This document shows positions 25,242-35,698 of a stretch of 64,000 bases of DNA, one piece after another; position 1 is the first letter of the stretch; each line of letters starts with the position of its first letter. The translations under genes were made by a program, and so were the position numbers. The DNA lies in NCBI GenBank assembly GCA_015227615.1, contig JAALGZ010000016.1:62001-126000 (forward strand). Reading direction: 5' to 3'. The notes beneath the pieces are model-generated. The model was not told where the DNA came from, made no database searches, and saw only the letters and a list, made by a program, of their open reading frames with translations. The stretch comes from Labyrinthula sp. Ha (Eukaryota; Sar; Bigyra; Labyrinthulida; Labyrinthulaceae).

Positions 25242-25251
25242 ATCGCGCGAT
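25242..25251. promoter_or_regulatory. Palindrome ATCGCGCGAT between divergent starts
   Basis: A perfect 10-bp palindrome with rare CpG content in an AT-rich region, 53 nt upstream of the Cys-rich membrane protein and about 65 nt before the + strand candidate ORF at 25317. Regulatory role inferred from position. Confidence 0.3.
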
Positions 25252-25316
25252 CGTTTTGAATTTTGATTTCCAGAATCATTCCATATCGAGAGGAATATTT
25301 CAAACTTATACGGGAA

Positions 25317-25559
25317 ATGTCCCGTAGATCAAGTACCGGTACTATTTTTGGTCATGAAATGCCTTTAAAAAAACGAGATCTACTGGTAGATTCTCGGGTT
25401 TCATACGAGGAAAACTGCAAAGAAAGGGAATCGATCGCAAGACGGTACCCATATATTGTAGAATTTCTTCATTCTTCCATATTCACAGAATTGCTAATAA
25501 CTTCAAACAAAAGAAATAATATATATCTTCTGTATCAACACACTTGGCGTTTACGTTAA
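25317..25559 (+). CDS. Candidate small or partial gene, possibly ATG8-like fragment
   Basis: An 80-codon ORF divergent from the Cys-rich membrane protein. Its middle, SYEENCKERESIARRYP followed by YIVEF, resembles the N-terminal helix and first strand of ATG8/GABARAP proteins (pattern S-F/Y-E-x-x-C-K-E then I-x-x-x-Y-P). The remaining two-thirds of an ATG8 fold, including the C-terminal Gly, is not found in frame, and I could not place an intron leading to it. It may be the first exon of a gene, a remnant, or a coincidence. Confidence 0.25.
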   Translation: MSRRSSTGTIFGHEMPLKKRDLLVDSRVSYEENCKERESIARRYPYIVEFLHSSIFTELLITSNKRNNIYLLYQHTWRLR

Positions 25560-27997
25560 TAATTTTTTCTGTGTATCGAAATATTAGAGTGCACAATATT
25601 ATTACCGGTATCCCGGATTTTCACCCTACTGTATCCTCTAAGTTAAAATATATATAAGAAAAGCCCGGATAACCAAATAGAATGAAAATATATTCACATA
25701 GACTTAAATACAAATCTATAGAATATTTGATATCGGACGGCTTCAAAGCTTGACGAAGCAAATATTGGGAATATTAGTTTCTACTGCATTGATATAAAAA
25801 AAAGTAACTGGGAAAACCTATCTCTCTCACTAAACTCTACTTTCTCCCAAATATTGAAGAACCGAAAAGGACAGGGGAAATCTTAGATTGAGTTTTGGCT
25901 GTTACACCATTAAGACAAGCTACAACTTTTTTATATGTCGTAGCCCTTCTACTGCAGCATCTTTAAACCCTGTTAAATTATCATTTTGGTAGCATTTTCA
26001 TAAGAATGTCGGCTATAAATAGAACCTTTAGTACTTCATGAACCTTCTACTAACCTTGGTAAACAATAATACCTGACAAATTTTCTGGAACTCCGTTAAT
26101 ACCTTCAAACTCAGGAAAAAGAAGTCCTTAAGTGGCTTCAAACTGTCATCTGTCTCTCAAATCAACCGTTAGAGCCATTAATGAAGATGGGAGCTTCTAT
26201 GGATTCTTTGAAAGTTGTTTGAAAACTCCGTCTTACTTTATTATTGACACTAGTGTGAAAGATAAATTTTCCTGAGCAATGCTCACCCCGTTTGGCCTGC
26301 TAACTGCGTATATATATGGAACTTCCAAGGTAACTATATTACTGACACCTAGAAGAAAGATAGTAACAGGACATTGATTTGACTCCAAGGGTCTTAGCAT
26401 TATAATTGCAATGCCCTTCCCAAATATTAGAAATAGTAAGAAACGCTGCTTTCAAAAGGCTAAATAATTGTTTCCACTGCAAAATATATATGAAGTGAAA
26501 GAGTTCTAATCAGCAATTGTTTTAAGCAGCTGAATCTCGATCAGTACTTAGGGAGTACTATGCTTTCCAAATATACAAACTACCATTGCTACTGATTGAA
26601 TAAACTCAAGGAGTTGCGAGCAGCTCAGACCCAGTAGCTTAAATAAAATGGAAACAACTGTAAAAGACCTTATGTTAGCTGGAGTTGAAAGAGTACACCG
26701 CATAGTGGATGAATGTGGAGGTTGCTTTACTAGTAAAGCCTGAAATGAAAGAAAACCTTTGACAGTAAGCTGTACTCGATTATGATCCGATAAGATGTAG
26801 AAACTTGAGCAAGTCGCTTATGGGTATTATTAAAACCATGGTGCAACAGAATCCATCAGTAGTGATAGTAATGTTTCTAGGCCGTGTGATGCTCATTCTG
26901 CAATATTGAGTATGAACATGAAAACAGATTCTTGAACAAACAGTTAGAGTATTATTTAAAAAATTTAGGAAAAAGATTAATTAGACTAGAAAGAAACATG
27001 GTAAAAAATCAAGAATTCTATAGCAAACTGAAAAGCACACATTATAGTAGGGAAAAGAATTTAAAGGAAATGACACAAATTGTTCCAGCGTTTTCATAGG
27101 AACAAGTACCTTTTTATGGTCGGAAATGCTAAGAATCCTTACTTTATCAAGTTAGGAAAAAATGCAATTAGTTATAGAGCTGGTGGCTTAACTTTAGGTT
27201 AAAGCTTGTGGAAAATGAACGATAGGGTACATGTTGTCAGTTGTAAGAATATGCAAGTATGGAATGAACCAACAGGTTCCTCCAAAATCAAGAAAAAAGC
27301 TCAATGCTGTGTTTCCCCTTATATTATGATAGTGTTGTTTCACCATTGGACTTGAATAAAGAGTTAGTTCTCAAGGCAACAATGAGTGGAAACTCATTGA
27401 GAAATAACATGCACTAGCACGGGCTCATGACTACAAACAAGTTTACTGTCGAGTTATAGTGTCGCAAAGGAGTCTGAAAAAAATGCTTGTGAAGCTATAT
27501 AAATTTGGAAAAGGAGTTTTATACTACCATTGAACACAGGTTATTTACTGCATAATCATTCATTTCATCCCCCGCAATAATAATACATTAACCTTCGTAA
27601 CAGATAACTTGACTATTAGTTCTTGACCTGCTACACAAACAGACTCATTTCCATTCAAAGTCTGCTTTCTTTATCATTATCCATTTGGTTATTTCTTCTG
27701 AAACCCTTTAGCTGCCTTTATCATTTTACTCAGAAAGGGCTTCATGAGTGGATTTAATTATAGAAAACGTACTGCACGAGTAGTTGAGCTCCAACTTCCC
27801 ATGCCACGCTTCTAATTAGGTGGATTGCTTTCTCCCTCTTAGAGGCTTCTCACTTTTTTTGGTTAAAACTTCTCTTTTTTCAAGATTAATTTATACACAT
27901 ATCATTCTCTCTTAAGAATAATTTAACTACGTAATCTACTTACTCAAATCCTGACCCCTTTTAAAATATCTAAACGGAAATTTCTTGAATGCCTCCA
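25560..27997. other. Spacer, no gene recognised
   Basis: About 2.4 kb with short open stretches only. A short + strand stretch near 26280-26320 reads TPFGL, recalling the PFGL word of LTR-element reverse transcriptases, but the flanking motifs are not visible, so any retroelement identity is unproven. No RNA gene noticed. Confidence 0.45.
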
Positions 27998-28015
27998 ATG
28001 GGCCATATAGCCCAT
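27998..28015 (+). promoter_or_regulatory. Inverted repeat ATGGGC-n6-GCCCAT before lipoyl synthase
   Basis: Perfect 6-bp arms with a 6-nt spacer (CATATA), ending 19 nt before the start codon at 28035. Same TGGGC-n6-GCCCA core and spacing as the element at 10872-10889. TGGGCC words are known in plants as site II promoter elements; whether the same factor class acts here is unknown. Confidence 0.5.
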
Positions 28016-28034
28016 TTAGTTACGAAAAGAGAAA

Positions 28035-29150
28035 ATGTTAAAACTGGGGAAAAGAAACAACTTCCTTCAAAGCCGGCTGAACCGAGCGTTCTCATCAACA
28101 AGACTCGAGCAATTACGTGCACAACTGAAGATTGATTTTATAGAAACAGAAAACAATCATAATAATAAATATCCACAGAAATCTCGTCCTTTAAAGCGAA
28201 AAAAACTCTCTAAACCAAGATGGCTTTCCGTTCCTCAGCCTACCATTGAATCTTCGTACTTAAAACTGAAAGAAACAGTTTCAAAAAAGAAGCTAGCAAC
28301 AGTTTGTGAAGAAGCGAGATGTCCAAATATTCATGCCTGCTGGGGAGGTTCAAATCCCACTGCCACAATCATGATCATGGGCGACACCTGTACTCGCGCA
28401 TGTCGATTTTGTCACGTGAAAACATCAAATAAACCTACAGCTTTAGATCCAGAAGAGCCCAAAAAAGTGGCCGAGGCAATAACAGCGTGGAATCTAAGTT
28501 ATGTGGTTCTGACGAGTGTGGATCGAGACGATTTAGTTGATCAAGGAGCAAATCATTTTCGGAAAGTGGTTCAGGAGTTAAGAAATTTGGGAAAGGACCA
28601 GAAACAGCGCGAACACGATTTGCTAATTGAATGTCTTACTCCTGATTTTCAAGGACAGGAAGATTTAGTAAAACTTGTAGCGACTTCTGGATTGGATGTG
28701 TTTGCTCACAATGTCGAAACGGTGGAAAGATTAACGCCAAGAGTGAGAGATCGTCGGGCGAAGTACGAACAAAGCTTACAAGTATTGAAATTGGCAAAAG
28801 AAACTGCAGATGTGATAACAAAATCGAGCATTATGTTGGGATTAGGAGAAAAAGACGAAGAAATTGAGCAAACTTTGTTGGACTTGAGAGCTAACGACGT
28901 GGATGTTGTTACTTTTGGACAGTACTTGCAGCCTAATAAAAGATACTTGAGAGTTGAAGAATATGTGCATCCTGATAAGTTTTCGTATTGGAAGCAAAGA
29001 GGAGAAGAACTTGGGTTCTTGTATGTTGCCAGTGGACCTATGGTTCGATCCAGCTATAAAGCAGGAGAGTTTTTTTTAGAGAACATGTTGAGAAGAAAAC
29101 GAGAAGGTGATGTGAAAGAGCAAAAGCTGAGTGAGGCTGGAGGGCTATGA
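28035..29150 (+). CDS. LIAS: Lipoyl synthase (radical SAM)
   Basis: Inserts two sulfurs into protein-bound octanoyl groups to make lipoate on pyruvate and 2-oxoglutarate dehydrogenase E2 and on glycine cleavage H protein. 371 residues, the usual length. The N-terminus ([21 protein letters not shown]) is basic, with Arg/Ser and no acid, as in a mitochondrial presequence. The auxiliary cluster motif C-x4-C-x5-C is present ([12 protein letters not shown]), as is the radical-SAM motif C-x3-C-x2-C (CTRACRFC). Near the C-terminus is [10 protein letters not shown], carrying the conserved RSSY whose Ser ligates the auxiliary cluster. No introns. An inverted repeat lies just upstream. Very confident. 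Confidence 0.97.
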   Translation: MLKLGKRNNFLQSRLNRAFSSTRLEQLRAQLKIDFIETENNHNNKYPQKSRPLKRKKLSKPRWLSVPQPTIESSYLKLKETVSKKKLATVCEEARCPNIHACWGGSNPTATIMIMGDTCTRACRFCHVKTSNKPTALDPEEPKKVAEAITAWNLSYVVLTSVDRDDLVDQGANHFRKVVQELRNLGKDQKQREHDLLIECLTPDFQGQEDLVKLVATSGLDVFAHNVETVERLTPRVRDRRAKYEQSLQVLKLAKETADVITKSSIMLGLGEKDEEIEQTLLDLRANDVDVVTFGQYLQPNKRYLRVEEYVHPDKFSYWKQRGEELGFLYVASGPMVRSSYKAGEFFLENMLRRKREGDVKEQKLSEAGGL

Positions 29151-29886
29151 TAGTATTAGTTCATTGTTGTACTAAGGACAAGTAAGGATTTGTTTATGTT
29201 CTTGTATCATGTGCATTGCGTCTAAGTTTACTCTTAAGCACGCTGTTACAAAGTGGTTTAAAATAATATACTTTTCTAAAAAATATTGGAGTTGTTTTCT
29301 TGATCGACGAGGTTGTTTGGTACAAGTGTAGATGAAAATTTCACGTAAAGACTCAATCCATAAATGAGAAACTGTTCATCTTTCTCTGCTACAAGATGTT
29401 CTATTACAATAAAAAAGAAAAAATTAGTACCAAGCCACGGCACAGGGGCTTGATCTTAGTAAAAAGTTACCTAAAGTTTTAGAAACTGACTGTTTTCGTT
29501 CGAAACAGATCCAAGTATATTTAACAATGTTATAACAAAAAAAGAAAGTCATACAACGAAACAAAATCTGTAATAAAAACACATCTAGATGAAGAATTGC
29601 AAAGGAAGCGCTTCCCTTTAGGTAAAAAGAATAAAATAACTTCCGAGATATTTCAATAATTTTAGAAGCCATGAACCTCCATTTCTATTGAATGCCTTAA
29701 GTAATTCATGTCCACCTTGTTTTTCAAGTCTAGATAACTGCAACTTGGTAACAATACATTCTAATATTGACCAAACAAGACTTCAATTGCACAAGTACCT
29801 AACTCTGTTCTACTTCCTGAGTTGACCATTAGTATTCTTAATTTACAGCATAAATAATTGCAGAAAGAATTGTTTACAAGAACTCA
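29151..29886. other. Spacer, no gene recognised
   Basis: About 0.7 kb between the convergent lipoyl synthase and RAD1 genes. An 82-codon minus-strand ORF (29424-29672) has no family features. It presumably holds the 3' UTRs of both neighbours. Confidence 0.5.
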
Positions 29887-30857
29887 TTAGAAAATACATT
29901 CATCATTTGCATTAGAGAGACAGAAGTAGTCAACGGTTGTTTGTAGGTTTTTCTCATGGATGACCATATTTTGAAAGCATATACATCCCTCTTCATTTAT
30001 TTGCAGGATCGTAGAGTTACTATAGAACAAAGGTTTCCTCGATTTGTTCATGAGACTCAGCCGGTAAGAGAATGTGTATTCCTCAGCTTCTGGAAAAACT
30101 TCCAGTGAGCGAAAAGCGCCTGTCGGAAGTTCAACGTCAATCATATTTGCTGAGCCTTTACACCTAGAAGAGTAAGCCCAGATATAAACCTTACGAAAAT
30201 TTTATTTCAGTCTTGTCAATGCTTATCCAGATTCTTGACGCCTCTATGTTATAAAAAGTCCCTCTGAAATATACCAGGTAGATCAGAAAACTCTAGCAAA
30301 ATATCACGCAGAATGTCAGATTTTATGAGCCCCTAAATGTAAACAGAATTTGATTAATACTTTGACAAGAAGCTCACTAGATCTGAATGCAGCAGAAAAG
30401 CTGATATTGTTTCCCTTCTCAGATAGTTTTTGCTTGCTTTTCCTTACACTCTGCTTGGAAATGGACTTGGCAATGCTCATGTCTCCAGCTTGTGAGTCAT
30501 CAGTTTCAGAGCTATCCTGTTCATCATATTTCTCGTAAGTTTTGATTTCGCACTCCGTCTTAACATCACCCTGTGGATTATGTAATGATAAGACATACTT
30601 CCTTAATTTGCAGTGAAAGAAGATCTTCTTCATCCAAGTATTTCATCTAAGTAAAGAAACATAGAAAAAGTACTTCAATTCTCAATTCGCTTAAAATTGA
30701 GCTATTCATTGTACCCAAGCAGTGAATCAACGTAGCCTAAGATTAGAAGATCACTTGAAATACAAGGTTTATCCTGAACTCTCCAAGAACTTCCTCTGGT
30801 GTTCCAACTTTCTTCAATACTTCTGGATTAATTCTCCATTCATCGAAAGCAGTAGAT
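29887..30857 (-). CDS. RAD1: RAD1 checkpoint clamp subunit, intron-dense, 5' end unresolved
   Basis: Subunit of the RAD9-RAD1-HUS1 (9-1-1) ring that is loaded at DNA damage and activates ATR. Exons (reading leftwards): 30857-30764, 30736-30674, 30646-30599, 30570-30361, 30332-30275, 30243-30195 and 30163-29887. Introns between them are 27, 27, 28, 28, 31 and 31 nt. The joined product follows human RAD1 closely: FRINLATLIHCLG against FRINLTVLLDCLS; ELRIEMKYLDEEDLLSLQ then EGDVKTECEIKT against the MCYQGYGYPLMLFLEE/VVTVCKINT region; SDILRDILLEFSDLPEAS against EGLREAFSELDMTS; and the last exon, EYTFSYRLSLMNKSRKPL, against the NRYKISLLKPSTKAL block. A Ser/Lys-rich insert (about 50 residues) lies at the interdomain linker, between the two PCNA-like halves. 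The first exon(s), encoding about 50 N-terminal residues, must lie above 30857 (probably 30887-31200); I could not settle them. No single ORF shows this gene. Confidence 0.82.
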
Positions 30858-30886
30858 CTCAACTTTACAAGGGCTATACTATAAAC

Positions 30887-33800
30887 TTATTGATTTTATC
30901 TACCCTGTGCAGAGAGAGAAGGGTCTGTTGTCGTAAGAGATATCATCTTCTTCGTAAGTTGACATAAGCACGTCTGGTTTTTCTTTCCATTCAAAACACC
31001 TTTTAGTGAATGCGTAAAAATATTTATATTGCTCGTTTTTGCATCTAAACTTTACTCAATAACTTTTCTTTACAAACTAACGGCTCACTCGGTTGTTCAA
31101 GTGTGGATTCTGTTCTAACGGCTATATTCATATTAAGGTCTATTTGGATTGGTTAGGTTTAGCCAATTATATCAGTGCATTGTATCATAATGAAATTCTA
31201 TGAACACCAGACAAGAGTCTAGAGTCATTCATAAGGAAGATTTAGTTATAGGCATTGGGCGAAGAAATTTTGCAGCACAAAGCTTTGGGGCTAAGATCTA
31301 TTTAGGAAATCTTCTTCTTAAGTCAAGTAGCAAGAATAGCTTCTAACCATTGTTCATCAATTTTGACGTAGATCTAAGACTAGGCAACTGATTTGCTAAG
31401 AATTAGCAATAATAATTAGCTAATTGTCTTGATTCTGATTATTAATTAAATAATTAGGATTATGATTTCATCACTTGACTCTGATTTCATTTTGATTATC
31501 AATTGAGTATCAGAATAAAGATGGGCTATGCGACTCTGTTTTAAACTCCCGAAGACTTGATACATATTTTCTACACCATATGAAAATAAATGAAGCTGCC
31601 ATATGACCTGTGAATTATCCAGTAATAGAATGTGTTTGGGACATGTGACCAATTTTTGAAGACTTACGTACTGTGCAAAAAGGAAAAGTTTTTTTTTGGC
31701 TACATGGCGCAGAGCCATGTGGCCCAATTTATTTTTGATAAACAATTGATTGTCATTAAAGAATAAAAATTATTGGGGAATTATCATAATCAACCAAGAA
31801 AAAAAATATGGGCAAAAGCTGTATTGATAAATTATCAACAAATCAAATCCGAACTTTTTCTAAGACTCACCTCAAAAGTGTGTGCTCGTGATGCTTTCGC
31901 CGATATGGTACTGCCTAAGTCTATCCTATAAGACAAAACTTTGATTATGAATGAGACTATTGAAGTCCTAAGTGTAGCGGTATTATTTACTAAGTCAAAG
32001 GTGTGGAGAAAAAAATTTGGCACAGCTAGAAGATTCTTTTGGTGCTAATAGAAATTGGCCATGGTTTATTGAAAATTTCTTGTTATTTTTTTTTGTTGAT
32101 ATTTCCATAACTTCATTGACTGGTCATTGACAGTGGTAGAGTATAAACAATGAAACTTATTATGCGCTACTGCTCCAACTGGCACCAGAGTTTTCTCTTT
32201 TACTTGGAATCATACAAAAATTTTCATAAACTGGGTCATAAGGGAAAGCAGAAGTCTGGTATAAGATTTTTCTAGGCCTAATCATTCCACATGTTCATGT
32301 TTATCAAACGTACTCAGAGTAAAACGATTAAATATTAATAAAGCTCCAAAAATTTCGTTTCATAAACAGAATGAATTAGCTATAATTGGTTTTCAGCCAT
32401 GGCCGAATCGTATTTAGTAGCGCACCAACCTTGAAATCTTAGATCATACGTAAATCACCCTACAGGTTGCATAGATACTACAGAACTAGCCATTCGGTCG
32501 CTATAAACATGCGATAAGATAAATAAGAAGCTAAAGGTTAATCACCAAAGCAAGATCTAAAAGCTTTTTCCCTAATCGCTGTGTCTTGATGTTAAGAAAA
32601 AAGAAAATGTAGCTCTTTGGAAAGCAACTGCCAAATTTAAGTGGTGTTCAGTTGCTTAAGCTTTAAAAGGCTTCAAAAAACGTTACTTAATAAACTATTG
32701 TGGAGTAGTAGAAGGTTTCCTTGTTTGAAAGAACGAGCCAAGATAGCCAGGCCTGTCTGATGTTTGTTTCAGAGCTGATCTTCTCCTTGCGGGCTATAAG
32801 GAGACAAAGCTGCAGTTCAACTAAGGGAAAAGCTTCATATCAACCCTTTTTCTACAAGACACCGATCAGAACTCGATCTTCGTCTTTACTAACGAAACTA
32901 TATCATCACGTGAAAGTAGTAAAAATATAGAATAAGAGATCCAACTGTACGTGAAATCTAACCTTTAAAAACAACGAGCCGAAATTTCACAATTCCATTT
33001 TGCTGCATGGTTTCACCAAAAGAGTTAAAAAAACAAGCAATTTATTCTTTATAATAGATAAATATCGTATTTTTTTTTAAACTGCGTACAAGGGGCTAAT
33101 CAAGTACCCTGTTGAAATGTTATACTTAATACATATGGAATATAAAGCAACTTAAGTAGTTATTGTGCCTACGGTTGTCTTGGTTAATCATCGAAGGTAA
33201 TAATTACGTTGTCCTATAATAATTTAGAAAGAAAACTGCAGGAACAGATTTGCTTCTAGCTCAAAAATCAATACCACTTAGAACCTGATTTGAAAGTATA
33301 CAACAATTGTTATAAAGTATTCGTAAGTGAATTAGAACATTTATACAGTTGAAACTAACTAAGGCAAAGCATCTACCTTAAGCTAATGAGCCAGGGTAAT
33401 TAGAGTTAGCAGACTAAGAAAAGGTATAAATTAAACCAAGTTTTATGTTAATGAGCTTATATTGCAGTAAGTCAATACAATGGGTTATACCAAGCTAAGA
33501 GATCTGTTAAAGCTTAGTTTACTATTTGATTCTATTTTTCCCAAAAGTGATTTCAGTAAATAAAGCTAACCTAGACTTTATGAACTAGAATATAACTAAT
33601 AAAGTTGATGTTATATAAAAACAAGAACTAAAAATTAGTTCTAATGCCATGAAACTCTAACATAAACTTCTGATCTACATTGCGTGTGGTGCAAATTTTG
33701 TAAATAAGGTCTTCTACAATATCATCAACAGAAGAAATATTAATGATAATGACCAAGATTGCAATTGTATGTGAAACAAGTATCAAGTTCCATAGTAAAA

Positions 33801-34623
33801 AATTAAATATGTTTGTGGAGCATTTTAGTCAGGCATTGAGAGAACTTTTAATAGAAATCAGACATTAACCTTAATCTACAGTACAAATTTTAGCAAAGAG
33901 CAAATGGAGAGTATGGAATGATATTTACCAATGCCATGAGTAATGTTCAAACACCTTTATTGCACACCTGAATATAGAATAAACTGGATACAGATCAAAA
34001 CAATTCCAATAACAGAAAAAATATATCCTTTGAGTAGTAATCACCAGAGAAATTAAAGCTAAGGTTTAACGTAAAGCTAGAAGGATTCTTGAAATCATCC
34101 TGGTTGGGTGTTCATGAAAATGTTATTCGAATATATTCTATTCTAGGGCAGTACTCGCAAAATTAGACCTGATCTGGGATGAAGATTTTCCTGAATAATA
34201 TGAATATTTTATACTGCTGCACTGAAAAGGAATCTCTTATATTTATAGGCCAATATATTAGAGTAAGATACGAAAACACTTGTTTATTCAAAACAATAGA
34301 TAGGGCCGACATTAACTCCCATGCAATCGTCCAATACAAAAAAAAAATTCATGAAGTGTATGATGCAAGCTCGACCATAATCATTAGAAAGAATGTCAAG
34401 TTATTTTCCTCTGATGAGTAGCTACTCATCTGCAAAGTCCACATCAAACTTATAACCGTCCTACAACAGTCCAAAATAGTATGTTCATAGTTTAACAATG
34501 AAACTTCGCCATGAACAAATTATGCAATGTCCTGGTTAGAGTAATTTTAACAGCCTAGACATATTTACAAGACTGCCTCGTATAATTAGTATTTGGCTGC
34601 TTGTAAGAGGTTCTAAATTCTTC
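30887..34623. other. Spacer with unresolved RAD1 5' end and possible further exons
   Basis: The left end (about 30887-31200) should contain the RAD1 first exon(s) and promoter. Near 31690-31730 is a palindromic GC-rich patch (ACATGGC-n5-GCCATGT next to TGGCCCAA), like the elements before known genes, so it could mark an unseen start. Open stretches at 31446-31745 (-), 32721-32930 (+) and 34179-34421 (+) have no family features; the last could be upstream exon sequence of the next gene. One copy of a dispersed repeat lies at 31287-31329. Confidence 0.4.
31287..31329 (+). repeat. Dispersed repeat copy A (GAKIYL-coding)
   Basis: This 43-nt stretch matches 49913-49958 with a short gap: both contain GCTAAGATCTA followed by TTA and TCTTCT. 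Both translate in the same frame to GAKIYL followed by a Leu/Lys/Ser-rich run, suggesting that both spacers hold pieces of one old protein-coding element. Element family unknown. Confidence 0.4.
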
Positions 34624-35672
34624 ATGTATTTAAATATAACAGGCGATAAAGTCAGCATTTGGCAGTTGTGTAGTAATAACGAAAAAGATACAATCCAAAG
34701 AAAGTTAAGAAAACAAGGGCTACAAAAAGCTTCCGTCGCGGGTTGTTTTCAAAGGTATAGCTGACATATTATTCCCATAAGTAGCACCAATCTGGGAGGA
34801 TCTGACAATAGAACCATAGGAAAAGTTACTTTAACACTACCAAGGAGTTATAGGGTAAATGCGAAGAGTCAATCTTCTGCACCATTAGCTGTTAAAAATG
34901 TAGTCTCAGAATATTTGCATCTAATGAAAGGTAGCTTAGAAACGTTTGAATGGGGTGTAAAGGAGAAAGGGAAAAGTTTGTTACGTTTCTCTGTCGATGT
35001 ACCGCGTGATAAGACATGGTTTGGCGTAAAGGATTTGGATAAGTTTGTAACAGTTGCCAGTTCAAGTAAAGGGACTTCAAGAAGGATCATAGGATCAAAT
35101 GGTCAGCCAGGTTCTGTGTATGTATGTAATTATGTGACTCAAACTAGCAAAGATAAAAGACAGCAGTTGAGGTCTTTGAAATATGTTACAAAAGACATAG
35201 ATGACTTCAAGTTGAAAGTTTGTTTAGAAGTCAGTGAAACTATTAATGAGAGAGAGATTCGCAAAAGTGAAGAAATCATTAGTGTTGAAAAACATCCAGA
35301 ACGAAGACAAAGTTCAGTGGTACAAATAGAATTTCAGGAACAGATGCCATGCAGATATTCACAACAATATTTGTGCTCCTGGTTTTGTTTTCAATCTTCG
35401 CGGGCGCCTTACTTACGGTAAATAACAATTCTGGAAGGCATGTGGTCTCAAATACCGTAGCAGCACTAATTCTTGTAGTACTATCTATTTATGGTGCTCA
35501 AAAAGCTGCGATCAAAACACGCGAAACCACAAATAAGCAGCTAGTCGAGTTATTAAGAATGTACTTCATGAGTTACCAACCCGAAGAAAAAAAAGAACCT
35601 GCCCTACTTGAAGCCCCAGTAGCAGTTCCAGTTTATCAACCAGAATATGGGAATTACTTATCGCATGTGTAG
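34624..35672 (+). CDS. Unknown membrane protein with two C-terminal TM helices
   Basis: Proposed exons are 34624-34754, 34782-35319 and 35355-35672, with introns of 27 nt (34755-34781) and 35 nt (35320-35354); 328 residues. Exons 2 and 3 are well supported: the frame is open for 180 codons and must change frame to enter the TM exon. Exon 1 and its start are less sure, and the open frame runs back to about 34545. The long N-terminal part is hydrophilic (GKVTLTLPRSYRV, FSVDVPRDKTWFGVKDLDKF). It is followed by two hydrophobic segments (IFTTIFVLLVLFSIFAGALL and VVSNTVAALILVVLSIYG) and a short Pro/Glu-rich tail ending YGNYLSHV. I do not recognise the family. The gene is convergent with the dynein gene, 26 nt between stops. 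Confidence 0.55.
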
Positions 35673-35698
35673 GATAAATGTTATAAGCACTCCAAAAA

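Noticed and set aside
26280-26330. TPFGL word suggesting an LTR-element reverse transcriptase
   Set aside because: One short word without the flanking catalytic motifs; could be chance in an AT-rich spacer.
30690-30714. A 25-nt intron inside RAD1 with a 16-nt microexon
   Set aside because: Reading straight through gives LGTMNSSILSELRIE, which aligns better to RAD1, so no intron is needed.
30722-30967. 81-codon + strand ORF
   Set aside because: It is antisense to RAD1 exons and has no family features.
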